NCBI RefSeq assembly: GCF_000174415.1
Contig: NZ_ACJM01000007.1
Span: 1-64,000, forward strand
DNA length: 64,000 nt
Direction of reading: 5' to 3'
Source: Dethiobacter alkaliphilus AHT 1
GTDB lineage: Bacteria; Bacillota; Dethiobacteria; Dethiobacterales; Dethiobacteraceae
Shown: piece by piece, positions 1 through 8,365 of the stretch
Numbering within the stretch: the stretch's first letter is position 1
Layout: each line of letters opens with the position of its first letter
Made by a program: the position numbers and the translations under genes
The notes under the pieces: model-generated
Databases searched by the model: none
Seen by the model: only the letters and a program-made list of their open reading frames with translations
Told to the model about the DNA's origin: nothing

Positions 1-13
1 TTTTTAATGCTTT

Positions 14-238
14 CTATAGAAAATCATTATCCAACTTATATCTATACAAGTCTTCCCGGTCATACTCATTTTTGCCCAATTTAAATTTGCCCAACTCATC
101 AGGCTTAAACTGGAGAAGATAGTTCTCCAGAGCTTCCAATATCAGTTCGCCCTCGGTTTTGCTTGTCTCTTCAGCGGCTTTCTTTAACATGTCGAGAATA
201 TGAACCTTTTCCTTAGGCACGGTAACATTAAGAATCAT
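14..238 (-). CDS. Small ribbon-helix-helix-like protein (antitoxin/CopG-like)
   Basis: A 74-residue protein. The first part reads as a short beta strand (MILNVTVPKEK) followed by two helices, the usual plan of ribbon-helix-helix DNA-binding proteins; the acidic and aromatic tail from about residue 45 is unassigned. I place the start at the ATG at 238 rather than the GTG at 247, because AGGG lies 8 nt before the ATG while the GTG overlaps it. Such proteins usually repress their own operon or act as antitoxins, but no toxin gene is visible before the window edge, which lies 13 bases downstream. The fold is an inference from pattern only. Confidence 0.6.
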   Translation of the reverse strand: MILNVTVPKEKVHILDMLKKAAEETSKTEGELILEALENYLLQFKPDELGKFKLGKNEYDREDLYRYKLDNDFL

Positions 239-302
239 AGCACTCACCCTGATATTATTTTATCTTCTTTTGATTAATTTTACAATATTAGTATCTATGA
301 AA

Positions 303-328
303 ATGAGCACGCCCGTGGGCGTGCTCAT
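303..328 (-). terminator. Perfect 26-bp palindrome, likely terminator
   Basis: A 12-bp stem with a 2-nt centre. On the minus strand it is followed by a short T-rich stretch (TTTCAT), so it can end the transcript of the 43-codon gene immediately upstream. The stop codon of that gene lies inside the stem. The T-run is weak, so termination strength is uncertain. Confidence 0.6.
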
Positions 329-456
329 CTCCTTCTTCTTTTGCGTTTTCTTTTGCGGGGTCGTGGGGGAGCATAAGTTTTTTCGTCCAATGTCATGGAC
401 AAGATGTTATAAATTAAAGCCACACCGATAATTCCCAGAGGCACCAGAACTTCCAT
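325..456 (-). CDS. 43-aa single-pass membrane peptide with Arg/Lys tail
   Basis: A short gene with a clear ribosome site (GAGGGGG about 11 nt before the ATG at 456). The peptide has an N-terminal hydrophobic segment (residues 3-22, LVPLGIIGVALIYNI and following), a short linker, a proline patch and a tail of ten consecutive Lys/Arg residues (34-43). This predicts one membrane helix with a strongly cationic end on the cytoplasmic side, which could bind phospholipid head groups, RNA or DNA. The stop codon lies inside the terminator hairpin. I recognise no family. The good ribosome site and the abutting terminator argue that it is a real small gene. Confidence 0.6.
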   Translation of the reverse strand: MEVLVPLGIIGVALIYNILSMTLDEKTYAPPRPRKRKRKRRRR

Positions 457-564
457 ATAAAAGCTGCCCCCTCACTTGTCAATTGTTATTTATTATATGA
501 GGTGGCTGATTTATTGGTTACCTGGGGCAATAGTAAATCGCCACTTTTGGAAGTGGCGATTATT

Positions 565-1326
565 TTAAAAGTAATTTTCCGGTTGGGTGAGGAAAGCGAA
601 TTTATCCGGAGAGGAGAGAAATTCCTGATACATAGGTTTGCCGCTGATTAAGCCCAGTTCCGGATGATCCTGTACCTGACGCAGGGATATGCGCGGGGCG
701 GGCTTGTAGCGGGGATTGGGGATGAAGGTTTGGTCTTCGCCTTCGGCGGCCAGTTCAAAGTAGGCGCCGCCGCCCAGTTCTTTGATGGGGCTGTAGACCG
801 AGTCAAAGCCGGAGGCTACCCAGTTGCTCATCACCAGGACTTCAGAGCCGGGGTTGATGGTGATGTGGCCGTAACCCGGGGGAATTAAGACTTTGTCGCC
901 GGGTTTTGCTTCCACCAGGATAACGTCTACGCCGTCATCGTCGGGTTCGGTTTGCAGGAGGTAGTGGGCGGTGCCGTAGAGCACTTCGTACACTTCCGGA
1001 TAGGTTACTTCTGTACCGGGTTTTAGTGGGTGGTAGTGACCGGCGGTTTTTATGTATTCCGGGCCTACCTGGCCGGAACGGAGCACTGTTATGTCGTAGC
1101 GCAGGCCGTGTTTGGCCATTAGTTCACGGTCTTCTTTGTAGCCGACGCCGCGATACATATAATAGAGTTCCTCGGAGCCTTGGCCATTTTTGTCATAGAG
1201 AACATCCAGCATATCCTTTTTGTAACGAACATCGGGATCTATGGAATCCAGTTCGGCCCAGAAGGTCAACTTACCGTTTTCATCGGTGGAGATTGACAGG
1301 CCGCTGGTTTCTTTTAGATCGTACAA
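565..1326 (-). CDS. pgiA: Cupin-type glucose-6-phosphate isomerase
   Basis: Interconverts glucose 6-phosphate and fructose 6-phosphate using a metal-bound cupin barrel, the type first known from Archaea (GPI family). The metal ligands are visible as TAGHYHP (two His near residues 97 and 99), a Glu in YPEVYEV (about 111) and the His of PPGYGH (about 154). Length is 253 aa. I choose the TTG at 1326: AAAGGAGG sits 7 nt upstream, whereas the ATG at 1353 would place that ribosome site inside the gene. It overlaps the end of the phosphohexomutase gene by 13 nt, implying translational coupling. A classical, unrelated Pgi is also encoded at 32135-33442, so two enzymes for the same step coexist. Confidence 0.88.
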   Translation of the reverse strand: MYDLKETSGLSISTDENGKLTFWAELDSIDPDVRYKKDMLDVLYDKNGQGSEELYYMYRGVGYKEDRELMAKHGLRYDITVLRSGQVGPEYIKTAGHYHPLKPGTEVTYPEVYEVLYGTAHYLLQTEPDDDGVDVILVEAKPGDKVLIPPGYGHITINPGSEVLVMSNWVASGFDSVYSPIKELGGGAYFELAAEGEDQTFIPNPRYKPAPRISLRQVQDHPELGLISGKPMYQEFLSSPDKFAFLTQPENYF

Positions 1327-2765
1327 GGCTCGCCCTCCTTTGTCTGGGAACATAAAGTTTGTTTAACATGTTGTTGGATTTTTTTCTTTTCTTCCTCTGA
1401 GTCAGCTTCCACGTAGATGCGAAAGACCGGTTCGGTTCCGGAGGCACGGACTAAGCACCAGTTGCCGTTTTCCAGAACAATCTTTAAGCCGTCAACACGG
1501 GATTGGGAAACAACCGGTGTGCCCGCCAGTTCTTTGGGCTCCCAGCTTTCCATGTTGTTGATGATGTCTTTTTTCGCTTCTTCGGTGGTGCGGAGATCTA
1601 TGCGTTCGCTGTAGAGCGGGCCGTAGTTATCGGAGATTTCCTTTAGGAGCTGCGCTGCGGTTTTGCCGGTTTTAGCCAGCATTTCGATGAAGAGCAGGCA
1701 GCCTAAGATGCCGTCTTTTTCCGGGACATGGCCGCGGATACTGACGCCGCCGCTTTCTTCTCCGCCCAGGAAAGCGTCCTGCTCACGCATGGCCTGACCG
1801 ATATATTTAAAGCCTACCGGAGTTTCCACTATGGAGAAGCCATGGTGGTCGGCAATGCGGTCCAGCATGTGGGTGGTAGCCACCGTTCTGGCCACTGTAC
1901 CTTCCCAGCCGCGGCTTTCTATCAGGTACTCCATAAAGAGGGTCAGGATTTCATTGGGGCTGTAGTAGCGGCCGCTGGGATCGATTACTCCCAGTCGGTC
2001 GGCATCGCCGTCCAAAGCTACCCCGATATCTGCTTTGGTTTCTTTGACTTTTTCGGCCAGGGCCTTAAGGTGATGGGCGGTGGGTTCCGGGAGCGCTCCG
2101 CCAAAGAGGGGATCGCGCTTGTTATTAATTGTCTCCACCTTACAGCCGTGTTTGGTTAAGAACTCGTCTAAATAACCGATGCCTGCGCCGTACATGGGAT
2201 CCACTACCACGTTGATGCCGGATTTTTTGATGGCAGAAAAATCTATGAGCTTTTCCACATGATTGACGTATTCTTCCATGGGCTCAATGGTCTCCACCAG
2301 CCCCTTTTCCCAGGCATGGGTCAGGGAGTAGCGGTCCACAGTGCCGGATTTTTGGATATCCACCAGACAGGCCACAATGGGGGCTATGTCTGCGGGAAGG
2401 GCCGGGCCGGCATAGGCCGGAATGAACTTGATGCCCAGGTATTCTGCCGGATTATGGCTGGCGGTGAGCATTACTGCGCCGCCGGCGTTGTGGACGGTGA
2501 CGGCATGGGCCACCACCGGAGTTGGTGTGTGTGTTTTACACAGATAGACCTGAATGTTGTATCTGGTCATTACTTCTGCCACAACCAGGGCAAACTTTTC
2601 TGCTAAAAAGCGGGTATCGTAGCCGATGACAATCCCGCGGTCGGCCAAGCCTTCGTCTCTTAGATGAGTGGCTATTGCCTGTGATACACAGCGGACATTA
2701 TCAAAGGTAAAATCTTCGGCAATAATGGCGCGCCAGCCGTCAGTGCCAAATGTTATCTCTGCCAT
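1314..2765 (-). CDS. Phosphoglucomutase/phosphomannomutase family protein
   Basis: An alpha-D-phosphohexomutase of 483 aa that moves phosphate between C1 and C6 of a hexose, feeding sugar nucleotides for cell wall or polysaccharide. The four family signatures are present in order: the phosphoserine loop TASHNP (Ser103), the metal loop DGDADR (Asp252, 254, 256), the sugar loop GGEESGG and the phosphate loop RASGTEP near the C-terminus. Glucose versus mannose preference cannot be told from the sequence. The ribosome site TAGGAGGG precedes the ATG at 2765. It is followed by the cupin glucose-6-phosphate isomerase in an overlapping arrangement and preceded by gap, so this is a small sugar-phosphate cluster. 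Confidence 0.92.
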   Translation of the reverse strand: MAEITFGTDGWRAIIAEDFTFDNVRCVSQAIATHLRDEGLADRGIVIGYDTRFLAEKFALVVAEVMTRYNIQVYLCKTHTPTPVVAHAVTVHNAGGAVMLTASHNPAEYLGIKFIPAYAGPALPADIAPIVACLVDIQKSGTVDRYSLTHAWEKGLVETIEPMEEYVNHVEKLIDFSAIKKSGINVVVDPMYGAGIGYLDEFLTKHGCKVETINNKRDPLFGGALPEPTAHHLKALAEKVKETKADIGVALDGDADRLGVIDPSGRYYSPNEILTLFMEYLIESRGWEGTVARTVATTHMLDRIADHHGFSIVETPVGFKYIGQAMREQDAFLGGEESGGVSIRGHVPEKDGILGCLLFIEMLAKTGKTAAQLLKEISDNYGPLYSERIDLRTTEEAKKDIINNMESWEPKELAGTPVVSQSRVDGLKIVLENGNWCLVRASGTEPVFRIYVEADSEEEKKKIQQHVKQTLCSQTKEGEPCTI

Positions 2766-2878
2766 TAAAAATCCCTCCTACCGGAAATAAACTGCAAGTT
2801 GCCGTTAACTCCCTATATATATTCCTGTTTTAGCTAATCATTCCCTGCTATCTTGGCAACTTCTTCCTTAATATTCGC

Positions 2879-3886
2879 TTAAATTCCCTGTTGTGCTATA
2901 TAAAACGACAAGTCGGCCACTCGCTGCGAATAACCCCATTCATTATCGTACCAAGCCACAACGCGCAGCATATTGCCGCCCAGGGCCATGGTCAGCAGGC
3001 TGTCCACTACGCTGGAATAGGGTGTGCCTTTGTAATCCACGGAAACCAAGGGCTCTTCAGAGTAGCCAAGGATACCGCGTAGTTCATTGGCAGCGGCGGA
3101 TTTAAAGGCCTCGTTTGCTGTTTCTGCCGTTACTTCCTTGCCCAGGTCGGCCACAAAATCCACCATGGAGACGGTGGGTGTGGGTACACGAACGGCGTAG
3201 CCGTCCACCTTACCTTCCAGCTCGGGAATGATTTTGCCGAGAATTTTGGCGGCACCGGTGGTGGTGGGAATCATGGAGACCTGAGCTGCCCGGGCGCGGC
3301 GCAAATCGGGATGGGGCAGATCCAGGAGGTTCTGGTCGTTGGTATAGGCATGGGTGGTGTTCATCAGGCCTTTTTTCAAAGCAAAGTTTTCATGGAGTAC
3401 TTTAACTACGGGAGCCAGGGCATTGGTTGTACAGGATGCGTTGGAGAGGATATGGTGCTTGTCCGGTTCGTATTGGGTATGGTTAATTCCCATGACGATG
3501 ATTTTGTCTGCGTCGTTTACCGGGGTGGAGACAATTACTTTTTTGGCTCCGCCCTGCAGATGACGGGAAGCATCTTTGTGGGTACGGAATCTGCCGGTGG
3601 ATTCAATGACGATATCTACTCCCAATTCGGACCAGGGGAGATTTTCCGGCTGGGCTTCCGCCAGGATGCGGATATCCCGTCCGTTTACATTGAGGTTATC
3701 TCCTTTGACCGACACATCACCGGGGAACTTACCAAAGAGGGAGTCATATTTTAAGAGATGCGCCAGCGTGGCGTTATCCGTCAAATCGTTTATGGCGGCA
3801 ACGCGCAGGTTCTCGTTTTCCATCAGCGCGCGAAACGTATTTCGCCCGATACGGCCAAAACCGTTAATGCCGATATTTACAGTCAT
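2879..3886 (-). CDS. gap: Type I glyceraldehyde-3-phosphate dehydrogenase
   Basis: Oxidises glyceraldehyde 3-phosphate to 1,3-bisphosphoglycerate with NAD(P), in glycolysis or in reverse in gluconeogenesis. It is 335 aa, the normal length. The Rossmann dinucleotide loop INGFGRIGR is at the N-terminus, the catalytic Cys152 is in SNASCTTNALAP, and the general-base His179 is in THAYTND. The start at 3886 has AAAGGAGG 6 nt upstream. The gene lies 113 bp upstream of the phosphohexomutase gene on the same strand. Asn33-Asp34 in the position after beta-2 leaves the NAD versus NADP preference open. Confidence 0.96.
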   Translation of the reverse strand: MTVNIGINGFGRIGRNTFRALMENENLRVAAINDLTDNATLAHLLKYDSLFGKFPGDVSVKGDNLNVNGRDIRILAEAQPENLPWSELGVDIVIESTGRFRTHKDASRHLQGGAKKVIVSTPVNDADKIIVMGINHTQYEPDKHHILSNASCTTNALAPVVKVLHENFALKKGLMNTTHAYTNDQNLLDLPHPDLRRARAAQVSMIPTTTGAAKILGKIIPELEGKVDGYAVRVPTPTVSMVDFVADLGKEVTAETANEAFKSAAANELRGILGYSEEPLVSVDYKGTPYSSVVDSLLTMALGGNMLRVVAWYDNEWGYSQRVADLSFYIAQQGI

Positions 3887-4014
3887 GGTTATCCTCCTTT
3901 ATTCATGCTGACCATTTATTTGGGGATGCTAATGTGCACAAATGGTCTTTTTTGTCCTTGTGTCACATCTGTCTTATCTTGCCCTGAGCAGCAGCTTACA
4001 ATTCCAGTGCATAC

Positions 4015-4043
4015 TTGACATTCATAAGCTGATATAAGACAAT
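4015..4043 (+). promoter_or_regulatory. Probable sigma-A promoter for dapB
   Basis: TTGACA at 4015-4020, a 17-nt spacer and GACAAT at 4038-4043 fit a vegetative promoter with a perfect -35 and a weaker -10. It lies 38 nt upstream of the dapB start codon. Confidence 0.55.
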
Positions 4044-4080
4044 GACTAATAAAGATTGGCAGACTAGGAGGTTTTTACAT

Positions 4081-4884
4081 ATGAAAATAAAAGTGGCAGT
4101 TAGCGGAGCGCTGGGCAATATGGGCAAAGAAGTGATTCGGGCCGTTACCGCCGATGCGGATTTAGAACTGGTGGCAGCCATTGATACCAATGGAGATAAT
4201 ACCAGCGATATTGGCCCCATTGCTCATATCGGGGAAACAAACATCCCGGTAAACAACGACATGGCAAAAACGCTGCGGGAAATCAAGCCCGATGTGGTGG
4301 TGGACTTCACCTCACCTTATACTGTGATGCAAAACGTGGAAACTATTATGGCTGCCGGAGTGCGACCCGTGGTGGGCACCACCGGCATCACGGAAGCTGA
4401 TTTGGAAAAAATTAAAGGATGGTCGGAGAAGTATGGTGTGTCGGGCATTATTGCGCCAAACTTTGCCATCGGCGCGGTGTTGATGATGCTCTTTGCCGCC
4501 CAGGCGGCCAAGTACCTGCCGGATGCGGAAATCATTGAGCTCCATCATGATAAAAAAGTGGATGCGCCCTCCGGCACCGCCATTAAGACGGCGGAGATGA
4601 TTCTCAAATCCCGGGGACGCTCCGGCCGGGAGGCCCGGGAAGAGCTGGAGAAAGTAAAGGGTGCCCGCGGCGGTGAAATGGATGGTGTCAATTTGCACAG
4701 TGTGCGGCTGCCCGGTTTGGTGGCTCATCAGGAAGTACTTTTTGGCGGTATCGGCCAGACTTTGAGTATCCGCCACGACAGCATCGACAGGACATCTTTT
4801 ATGCCCGGTGTGGTGCTGGCGGTCAAGGAAGTTATGAAGAAAGAGGAAGTAATTTACGGACTGGAAAATATACTCAATCTATAA
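4081..4884 (+). CDS. dapB: 4-hydroxy-tetrahydrodipicolinate reductase
   Basis: Catalyses the NAD(P)H-dependent step of the lysine/diaminopimelate pathway after DapA. The product is needed for peptidoglycan and, as its precursor, for dipicolinate in spores. Length is 267 aa. The N-terminal nucleotide loop reads GALGNMG (9-15), and the catalytic signature ELHHDKKVDAPSGTA holds His155/His156, Lys159 and the substrate-binding SGT. An upstream in-frame ATG at 4042 is rejected because AGGAGG stands 8 nt before the ATG at 4081. The next gene is a dipicolinate-synthase-B-like protein, so diaminopimelate and dipicolinate functions sit side by side. Confidence 0.95.
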   Translation: MKIKVAVSGALGNMGKEVIRAVTADADLELVAAIDTNGDNTSDIGPIAHIGETNIPVNNDMAKTLREIKPDVVVDFTSPYTVMQNVETIMAAGVRPVVGTTGITEADLEKIKGWSEKYGVSGIIAPNFAIGAVLMMLFAAQAAKYLPDAEIIELHHDKKVDAPSGTAIKTAEMILKSRGRSGREAREELEKVKGARGGEMDGVNLHSVRLPGLVAHQEVLFGGIGQTLSIRHDSIDRTSFMPGVVLAVKEVMKKEEVIYGLENILNL

Positions 4885-4902
4885 TCCGCCCCGGACAGGC
4901 AC

Positions 4903-4951
4903 GAACCCCCTTCCCTCTGCATATATATTATTGCAATTGTGAAGGGGGTTC
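4903..4951 (+). promoter_or_regulatory. Hairpin covering the ribosome site of the SpoVFB-like gene
   Basis: An 11-bp perfect stem (4903-4913 with 4941-4951) encloses a 27-nt AU-rich loop. Its 3' arm is the AAGGGGG ribosome site of the gene starting at 4955. It could be a weak terminator after dapB, but only TTT follows, so a translation-limiting role is at least as likely. Confidence 0.5.
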
Positions 4952-4954
4952 TTT

Positions 4955-5557
4955 ATGCATTTAAAAGGAAAACAAATTGGTTTTGCCTTACCGGAAGGGC
5001 ACTTTTCCATGCCTGACATTCTAACTGAAGTAAAAAAACTTGTGTCTGCAGGGGCCGATGTGTACCCGCTGTTTCTGGCAACATCCGAACAACCGGAGAT
5101 AGACTCCCAGTTCACAGAGGCTAAAAAAATCCTGGAACAGGTCACCGGTCGGGAGATGCTCACCACAACCCTGGCAGACGAAGCCGGAGAAACATCCGGC
5201 GAAGACATTAATTTTGACATCATGGTCATTGCACCCTGCCCGGGAAACTTTCTGGTCAGGCTGGTTAATGCCCGTACAACTTCAGCCCCGCTGTCCAAGA
5301 CAGTTCGCCACCTGCAGGAAGGCAATCCGGTGGTCCTGGCGGTTATCACCAACGGAGACTCGGAAAGCCTGCTGCAAAACGTGGAGCAAATCCTAAGCAT
5401 TAAATCCTTTTTCCTGGTGCCCTTTGGTCCCGTTGACCAGGGCGGCAAACAGATTTATCTGGCCAGGCTGGATTTACTTGCGGAGACGGTTACCTATGCC
5501 GTGCAGGACCGGCAGTTAGAGCCGGTGTATCTGGAACCCTGCTGGCTGCCGCATTAA
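4955..5557 (+). CDS. Dipicolinate synthase subunit B-like flavoprotein
   Basis: A 200-aa flavoprotein of the SpoVFB/DpaB type, which with SpoVFA oxidises dihydrodipicolinate to the spore solute dipicolinic acid. The N-terminal strand-loop LKGKQIGFALPEGHF matches the start of the family, and FDIMVIAPCPGNFLVRL matches the flavin-loop region (MVIAP-x-TGN in typical members). It is a divergent member: the usual TG of that loop is CPG here. No SpoVFA gene is adjacent, which is unusual, and the neighbour is dapB instead. It could be the real subunit B or a paralogue with another flavin role. The stop overlaps the convergent thioesterase gene by 4 nt. Confidence 0.7.
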   Translation: MHLKGKQIGFALPEGHFSMPDILTEVKKLVSAGADVYPLFLATSEQPEIDSQFTEAKKILEQVTGREMLTTTLADEAGETSGEDINFDIMVIAPCPGNFLVRLVNARTTSAPLSKTVRHLQEGNPVVLAVITNGDSESLLQNVEQILSIKSFFLVPFGPVDQGGKQIYLARLDLLAETVTYAVQDRQLEPVYLEPCWLPH

Positions 5558-5940
5558 CCTGATTTTTGCTCCACTTTGGCCATAAACTTGGCCTGATCCA
5601 CCACAAACCGGTCGTGGGTACCTTCACCTACCGGACCGGCATCATCAACTGCTGTAACTTTAAAGCGCAGGCGACGCCCTTCCACTTCCACCAGTTCCGC
5701 ATGGGCGGTTACCGTCATGTCAATGGGCGTGGCCGCAGTATGGGCCACGTCTACTTTCATGCCCACAGTAGTCTGGCCGTCCTCCAGTTGGCCTTTTAAT
5801 GCATTGATGGCTGCGTTCTCCATCAGCGCCACCAGCATGGGGGTGGCAAAAACCGGCACGCTGCCGCTGCCAACCTCCATGGCTGTATTTCCTTTTGCCA
5901 CCTTCATTGCTGCTTCTCCTGTCAAACCTTGCTTAAGCAT
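5554..5940 (-). CDS. Hot-dog thioesterase (FlK-like)
   Basis: A 128-aa protein of the hot-dog fold resembling fluoroacetyl-CoA thioesterase. Typical marks are VFATPMLVALMENAA near residue 29 and the strand V-x-HTAATPIDMTV near 67; the central Glu and the His-Thr pair fit the catalytic region of this family. It probably hydrolyses a small acyl-CoA and could be a housekeeping esterase for the acyl-CoA pathway encoded to the right. The start overlaps the end of the alpha/beta hydrolase gene by 8 nt, so the two are translationally coupled. The true substrate cannot be read from the sequence. Confidence 0.8.
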   Translation of the reverse strand: MLKQGLTGEAAMKVAKGNTAMEVGSGSVPVFATPMLVALMENAAINALKGQLEDGQTTVGMKVDVAHTAATPIDMTVTAHAELVEVEGRRLRFKVTAVDDAGPVGEGTHDRFVVDQAKFMAKVEQKSG

Positions 5941-6718
5941 TGATGTCCACCTCTCCCATTTTATTTATTTTATCTAACCAATCCTGAGCCGCATCCAGTG
6001 CCCGCGGCTCCTGGCGCAGCCTGTGCAGCACGCCTTCCAGAAGGACAAGCTCTTTGGGCTCCTGTGCAGCTTCATACAGGATTTTGGCATGCTCCACCGG
6101 CACCACTTCATCGGTTGTGCCGTGAACAATCAAGACCGGCCGCGGTGCAATCTGCCCTATGTACCGCCGGGCCTCTACACCATAGAGTCCCTCAAGCCAG
6201 ACCTTGGCATCCAGCGGGAAATCAGCATCACGGATGGAGCCGATTTCTCTGGCCCGCGCCACAATTTCCTCCAGCTCCTGCTCTTTAAACAGGAAAGAAA
6301 ATTCAGCGGGACAGGCCATCAGGGCCACCGCATTTACCCGAGTGTCTGAGGCCGCCACTTTGCAGGAAACAGCTCCGCCTCCGGAAAAGCCCAACAGGGA
6401 AATGCGGCTCTGGTCCACATCGGGACGGGTACTGATCATGTTCAAGATACCCTGCAAATCCCGGCACCAACCATCCAAGTCAATATTGCCGCCGCTTAGG
6501 CCGCAGCCTCGGAAATTAAAAAGTACGGCCATAAACCCGTCGGAGGCCAGGCTCTGCGCCAGCGGGCGGTACCCGGGATCACCATTTGCCGGCCTGCCGG
6601 CAGGAATACCGTGGCAAATCACCACAACGGGCATAGAATCTTTCTGCTCCTTGGGCAGATGCAGCTCCCCTGCCAGACGAATTCCGTCCACAGAAATTGT
6701 AAATGTGGTTACCCCCAT
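5933..6718 (-). CDS. Alpha/beta hydrolase (S33/dienelactone-hydrolase-like)
   Basis: A 261-aa cytoplasmic serine hydrolase. The oxyanion strand reads VVVICHGIP, the nucleophile elbow is GFSGGG, the acid is in VHGTTDEVVP and the His in GVLHRL, so a complete Ser-Asp-His triad is present. No signal peptide is seen. Proteins of this type cleave esters, thioesters or short peptides. Its coupling to a hot-dog thioesterase suggests release of an acyl group, but that is inference. The start at 6718 is preceded only by weak ribosome-site candidates. Confidence 0.8.
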   Translation of the reverse strand: MGVTTFTISVDGIRLAGELHLPKEQKDSMPVVVICHGIPAGRPANGDPGYRPLAQSLASDGFMAVLFNFRGCGLSGGNIDLDGWCRDLQGILNMISTRPDVDQSRISLLGFSGGGAVSCKVAASDTRVNAVALMACPAEFSFLFKEQELEEIVARAREIGSIRDADFPLDAKVWLEGLYGVEARRYIGQIAPRPVLIVHGTTDEVVPVEHAKILYEAAQEPKELVLLEGVLHRLRQEPRALDAAQDWLDKINKMGEVDINA

Positions 6719-6925
6719 ATAATCACCCCATTCCTATTCCCAAAATTAAACAACTACCTCCCCAAATCCTGCAAAAACCTCCACCATTAAGAAAATATTA
6801 ACGTGGACAGAGGGACAGGTTTATTTGTCCACAAGCAGTGGGATAAGAGGAACCCTCCGCGAGGACAGCCAAGTCCAACTGGCCACTCCACTCCCTCTGC
6901 CGTTATTATTGCCCAAAAAACAAAC

Positions 6926-6950
6926 AGCCGTGCGTCAGGTCCGCACGGCT
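6926..6950 (-). terminator. Terminator after the CofE-like gene
   Basis: A 9-bp stem (AGCCGTGCG with CGCACGGCT) is followed on the minus strand by GTTTGTTTTTTG, a typical intrinsic terminator 16 nt past the stop codon of the CofE-like gene. Confidence 0.8.
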
Positions 6951-6965
6951 ATATTTATACAAATA

Positions 6966-8138
6966 TTATTTTAAGATCCCTTTAACCACAATCACCGGAG
7001 TGCCGGCATCTGCTGAGCCGCTGACCAGATCCGCCAGGCTGGCAATCACATCTTCCACCCGCCGCGGTGTGGTCCCCTCGGTCATAATATGGTTATGCTC
7101 ATAGGCTACCCGGCATTGCTCCGCCAGATGAGCCTCGATTTCTTCTACGCTTTTACCCTCTTCATGGCAGACATCCGCCACATACTTATATTTAATTCCC
7201 TCACGGTAGCGGCCGCTGAACCCGTCGGTGGCACCGAAGACAGGCATGGGATCTGCCAGCTCGTAAATCCCTGAGCTGGGATCCTTGTAGGCACCGTCAC
7301 CATACACCAGCACTTCCACTTTACGTCCGGTGGCCTCCAGGACTGATTGCTGCACTTCCCGGGCAAAGGCGGAAGCTTCCCGCGGTGCCAGTTTCAGGCG
7401 CTTATTGGCCGACATGTTGCTTCCCAACAGGCCCCATTCGCACCAGTTCTCGCCTTCGCTGCAGAGGTCCTGCAGGGTAATGCAGTTGTCCAGGTCCTCT
7501 TTGATTTTTCTGCGCGTTTTCTCACGGGTATGAATATCGGCGGCGATGACGCCGTCGGGTGAAAACTCCAGGATTCTTTTGGGGTCATTGCTGAGGAAAA
7601 TGGTAGCTTTAGCACCTTGGCCCTCAATAACTTCCTGATACATCTGCAAATAATTCACCTTAGTGATTGGGTGACGGCAATCTGCCGCATCCAGCTCATC
7701 ATAGCGAACCAGGCCTGCAACATAATCGAAGGTTTCGGCTAACTCTTCAGAAATAATCTGGTTACCCACTTCGTCACAGGGAAAGGGTAGTTGCACGATA
7801 ACTTCCCCTTCAGGAACCGCCCGGGCAATCCCTTCCATAATCAATGAAAACCGGTTACGGCTGGTGATGGGAAATACCACCCCCACCATGCTGTCCTTTT
7901 TCAGACCCAGCTTAGCCCGGATTTCCTCAGCCACATAATCTACGGAAACAAAATTATTTTGCGCCCGGGCCACCACCGACTCGGTGACGCAAATAACGTC
8001 TCTGTCATCCAATAACTCATCATCATTAACCTGCTTCAGTGCAGAAGTCACCATTCCCGTTAGATCAGTGCCGGGAACTACCACACCCATTTTCACACCA
8101 AAAGCAAGGGGTCCGATATAATCGGGTAATTTAGGCAT
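6966..8138 (-). CDS. Coenzyme F420-0:L-glutamate ligase-like protein (CofE family)
   Basis: A 390-aa protein of the F420 gamma-glutamyl ligase family. In methanogens and actinobacteria CofE adds glutamates to F420-0 with GTP. Supporting features are the N-terminal DVICVTESVVARAQ segment, which corresponds to the family's nucleotide-binding strand, and the GDGAYKDPSSGIYELADP segment near residue 285. Firmicutes of this kind do not generally make F420, and no other cof gene is in the window, so the real substrate may be a different gamma-glutamyl acceptor. The start at 8138 follows GGAGG with 8 nt spacing. A terminator lies directly downstream. Confidence 0.82.
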   Translation of the reverse strand: MPKLPDYIGPLAFGVKMGVVVPGTDLTGMVTSALKQVNDDELLDDRDVICVTESVVARAQNNFVSVDYVAEEIRAKLGLKKDSMVGVVFPITSRNRFSLIMEGIARAVPEGEVIVQLPFPCDEVGNQIISEELAETFDYVAGLVRYDELDAADCRHPITKVNYLQMYQEVIEGQGAKATIFLSNDPKRILEFSPDGVIAADIHTREKTRRKIKEDLDNCITLQDLCSEGENWCEWGLLGSNMSANKRLKLAPREASAFAREVQQSVLEATGRKVEVLVYGDGAYKDPSSGIYELADPMPVFGATDGFSGRYREGIKYKYVADVCHEEGKSVEEIEAHLAEQCRVAYEHNHIMTEGTTPRRVEDVIASLADLVSGSADAGTPVIVVKGILK

Positions 8139-8241
8139 AAAACCGCTCCTCCATTTCACCATGCGAAATTCAGTTGCAAAAATACCGTACTACATTCGAG
8201 ATACCTCCCCCCGATTCCTGCCCATTGTGAAAAATTGCCTA

Positions 8242-8269
8242 CAAATCGGGGACGGACCTTTTTTCGCAT
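8242..8269 (+). repeat. Left copy of a 28-nt inverted repeat
   Basis: Contains GGGGACGGACCTTTTTTCGC. The reverse complement, with one mismatch in 28, lies at 10769-10796. The two copies bracket the acyl-CoA dehydrogenase and HMG-CoA lyase genes. Confidence 0.75.
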
Positions 8270-8365
8270 TTTTTTGCAACATTTTGCACACTTTCTCCAA
8301 AACACAGCAACATGTACTCCGTTTTAAAAGTTTCAAGGCTAATCCAAAATTTCATTTCCATTCCG

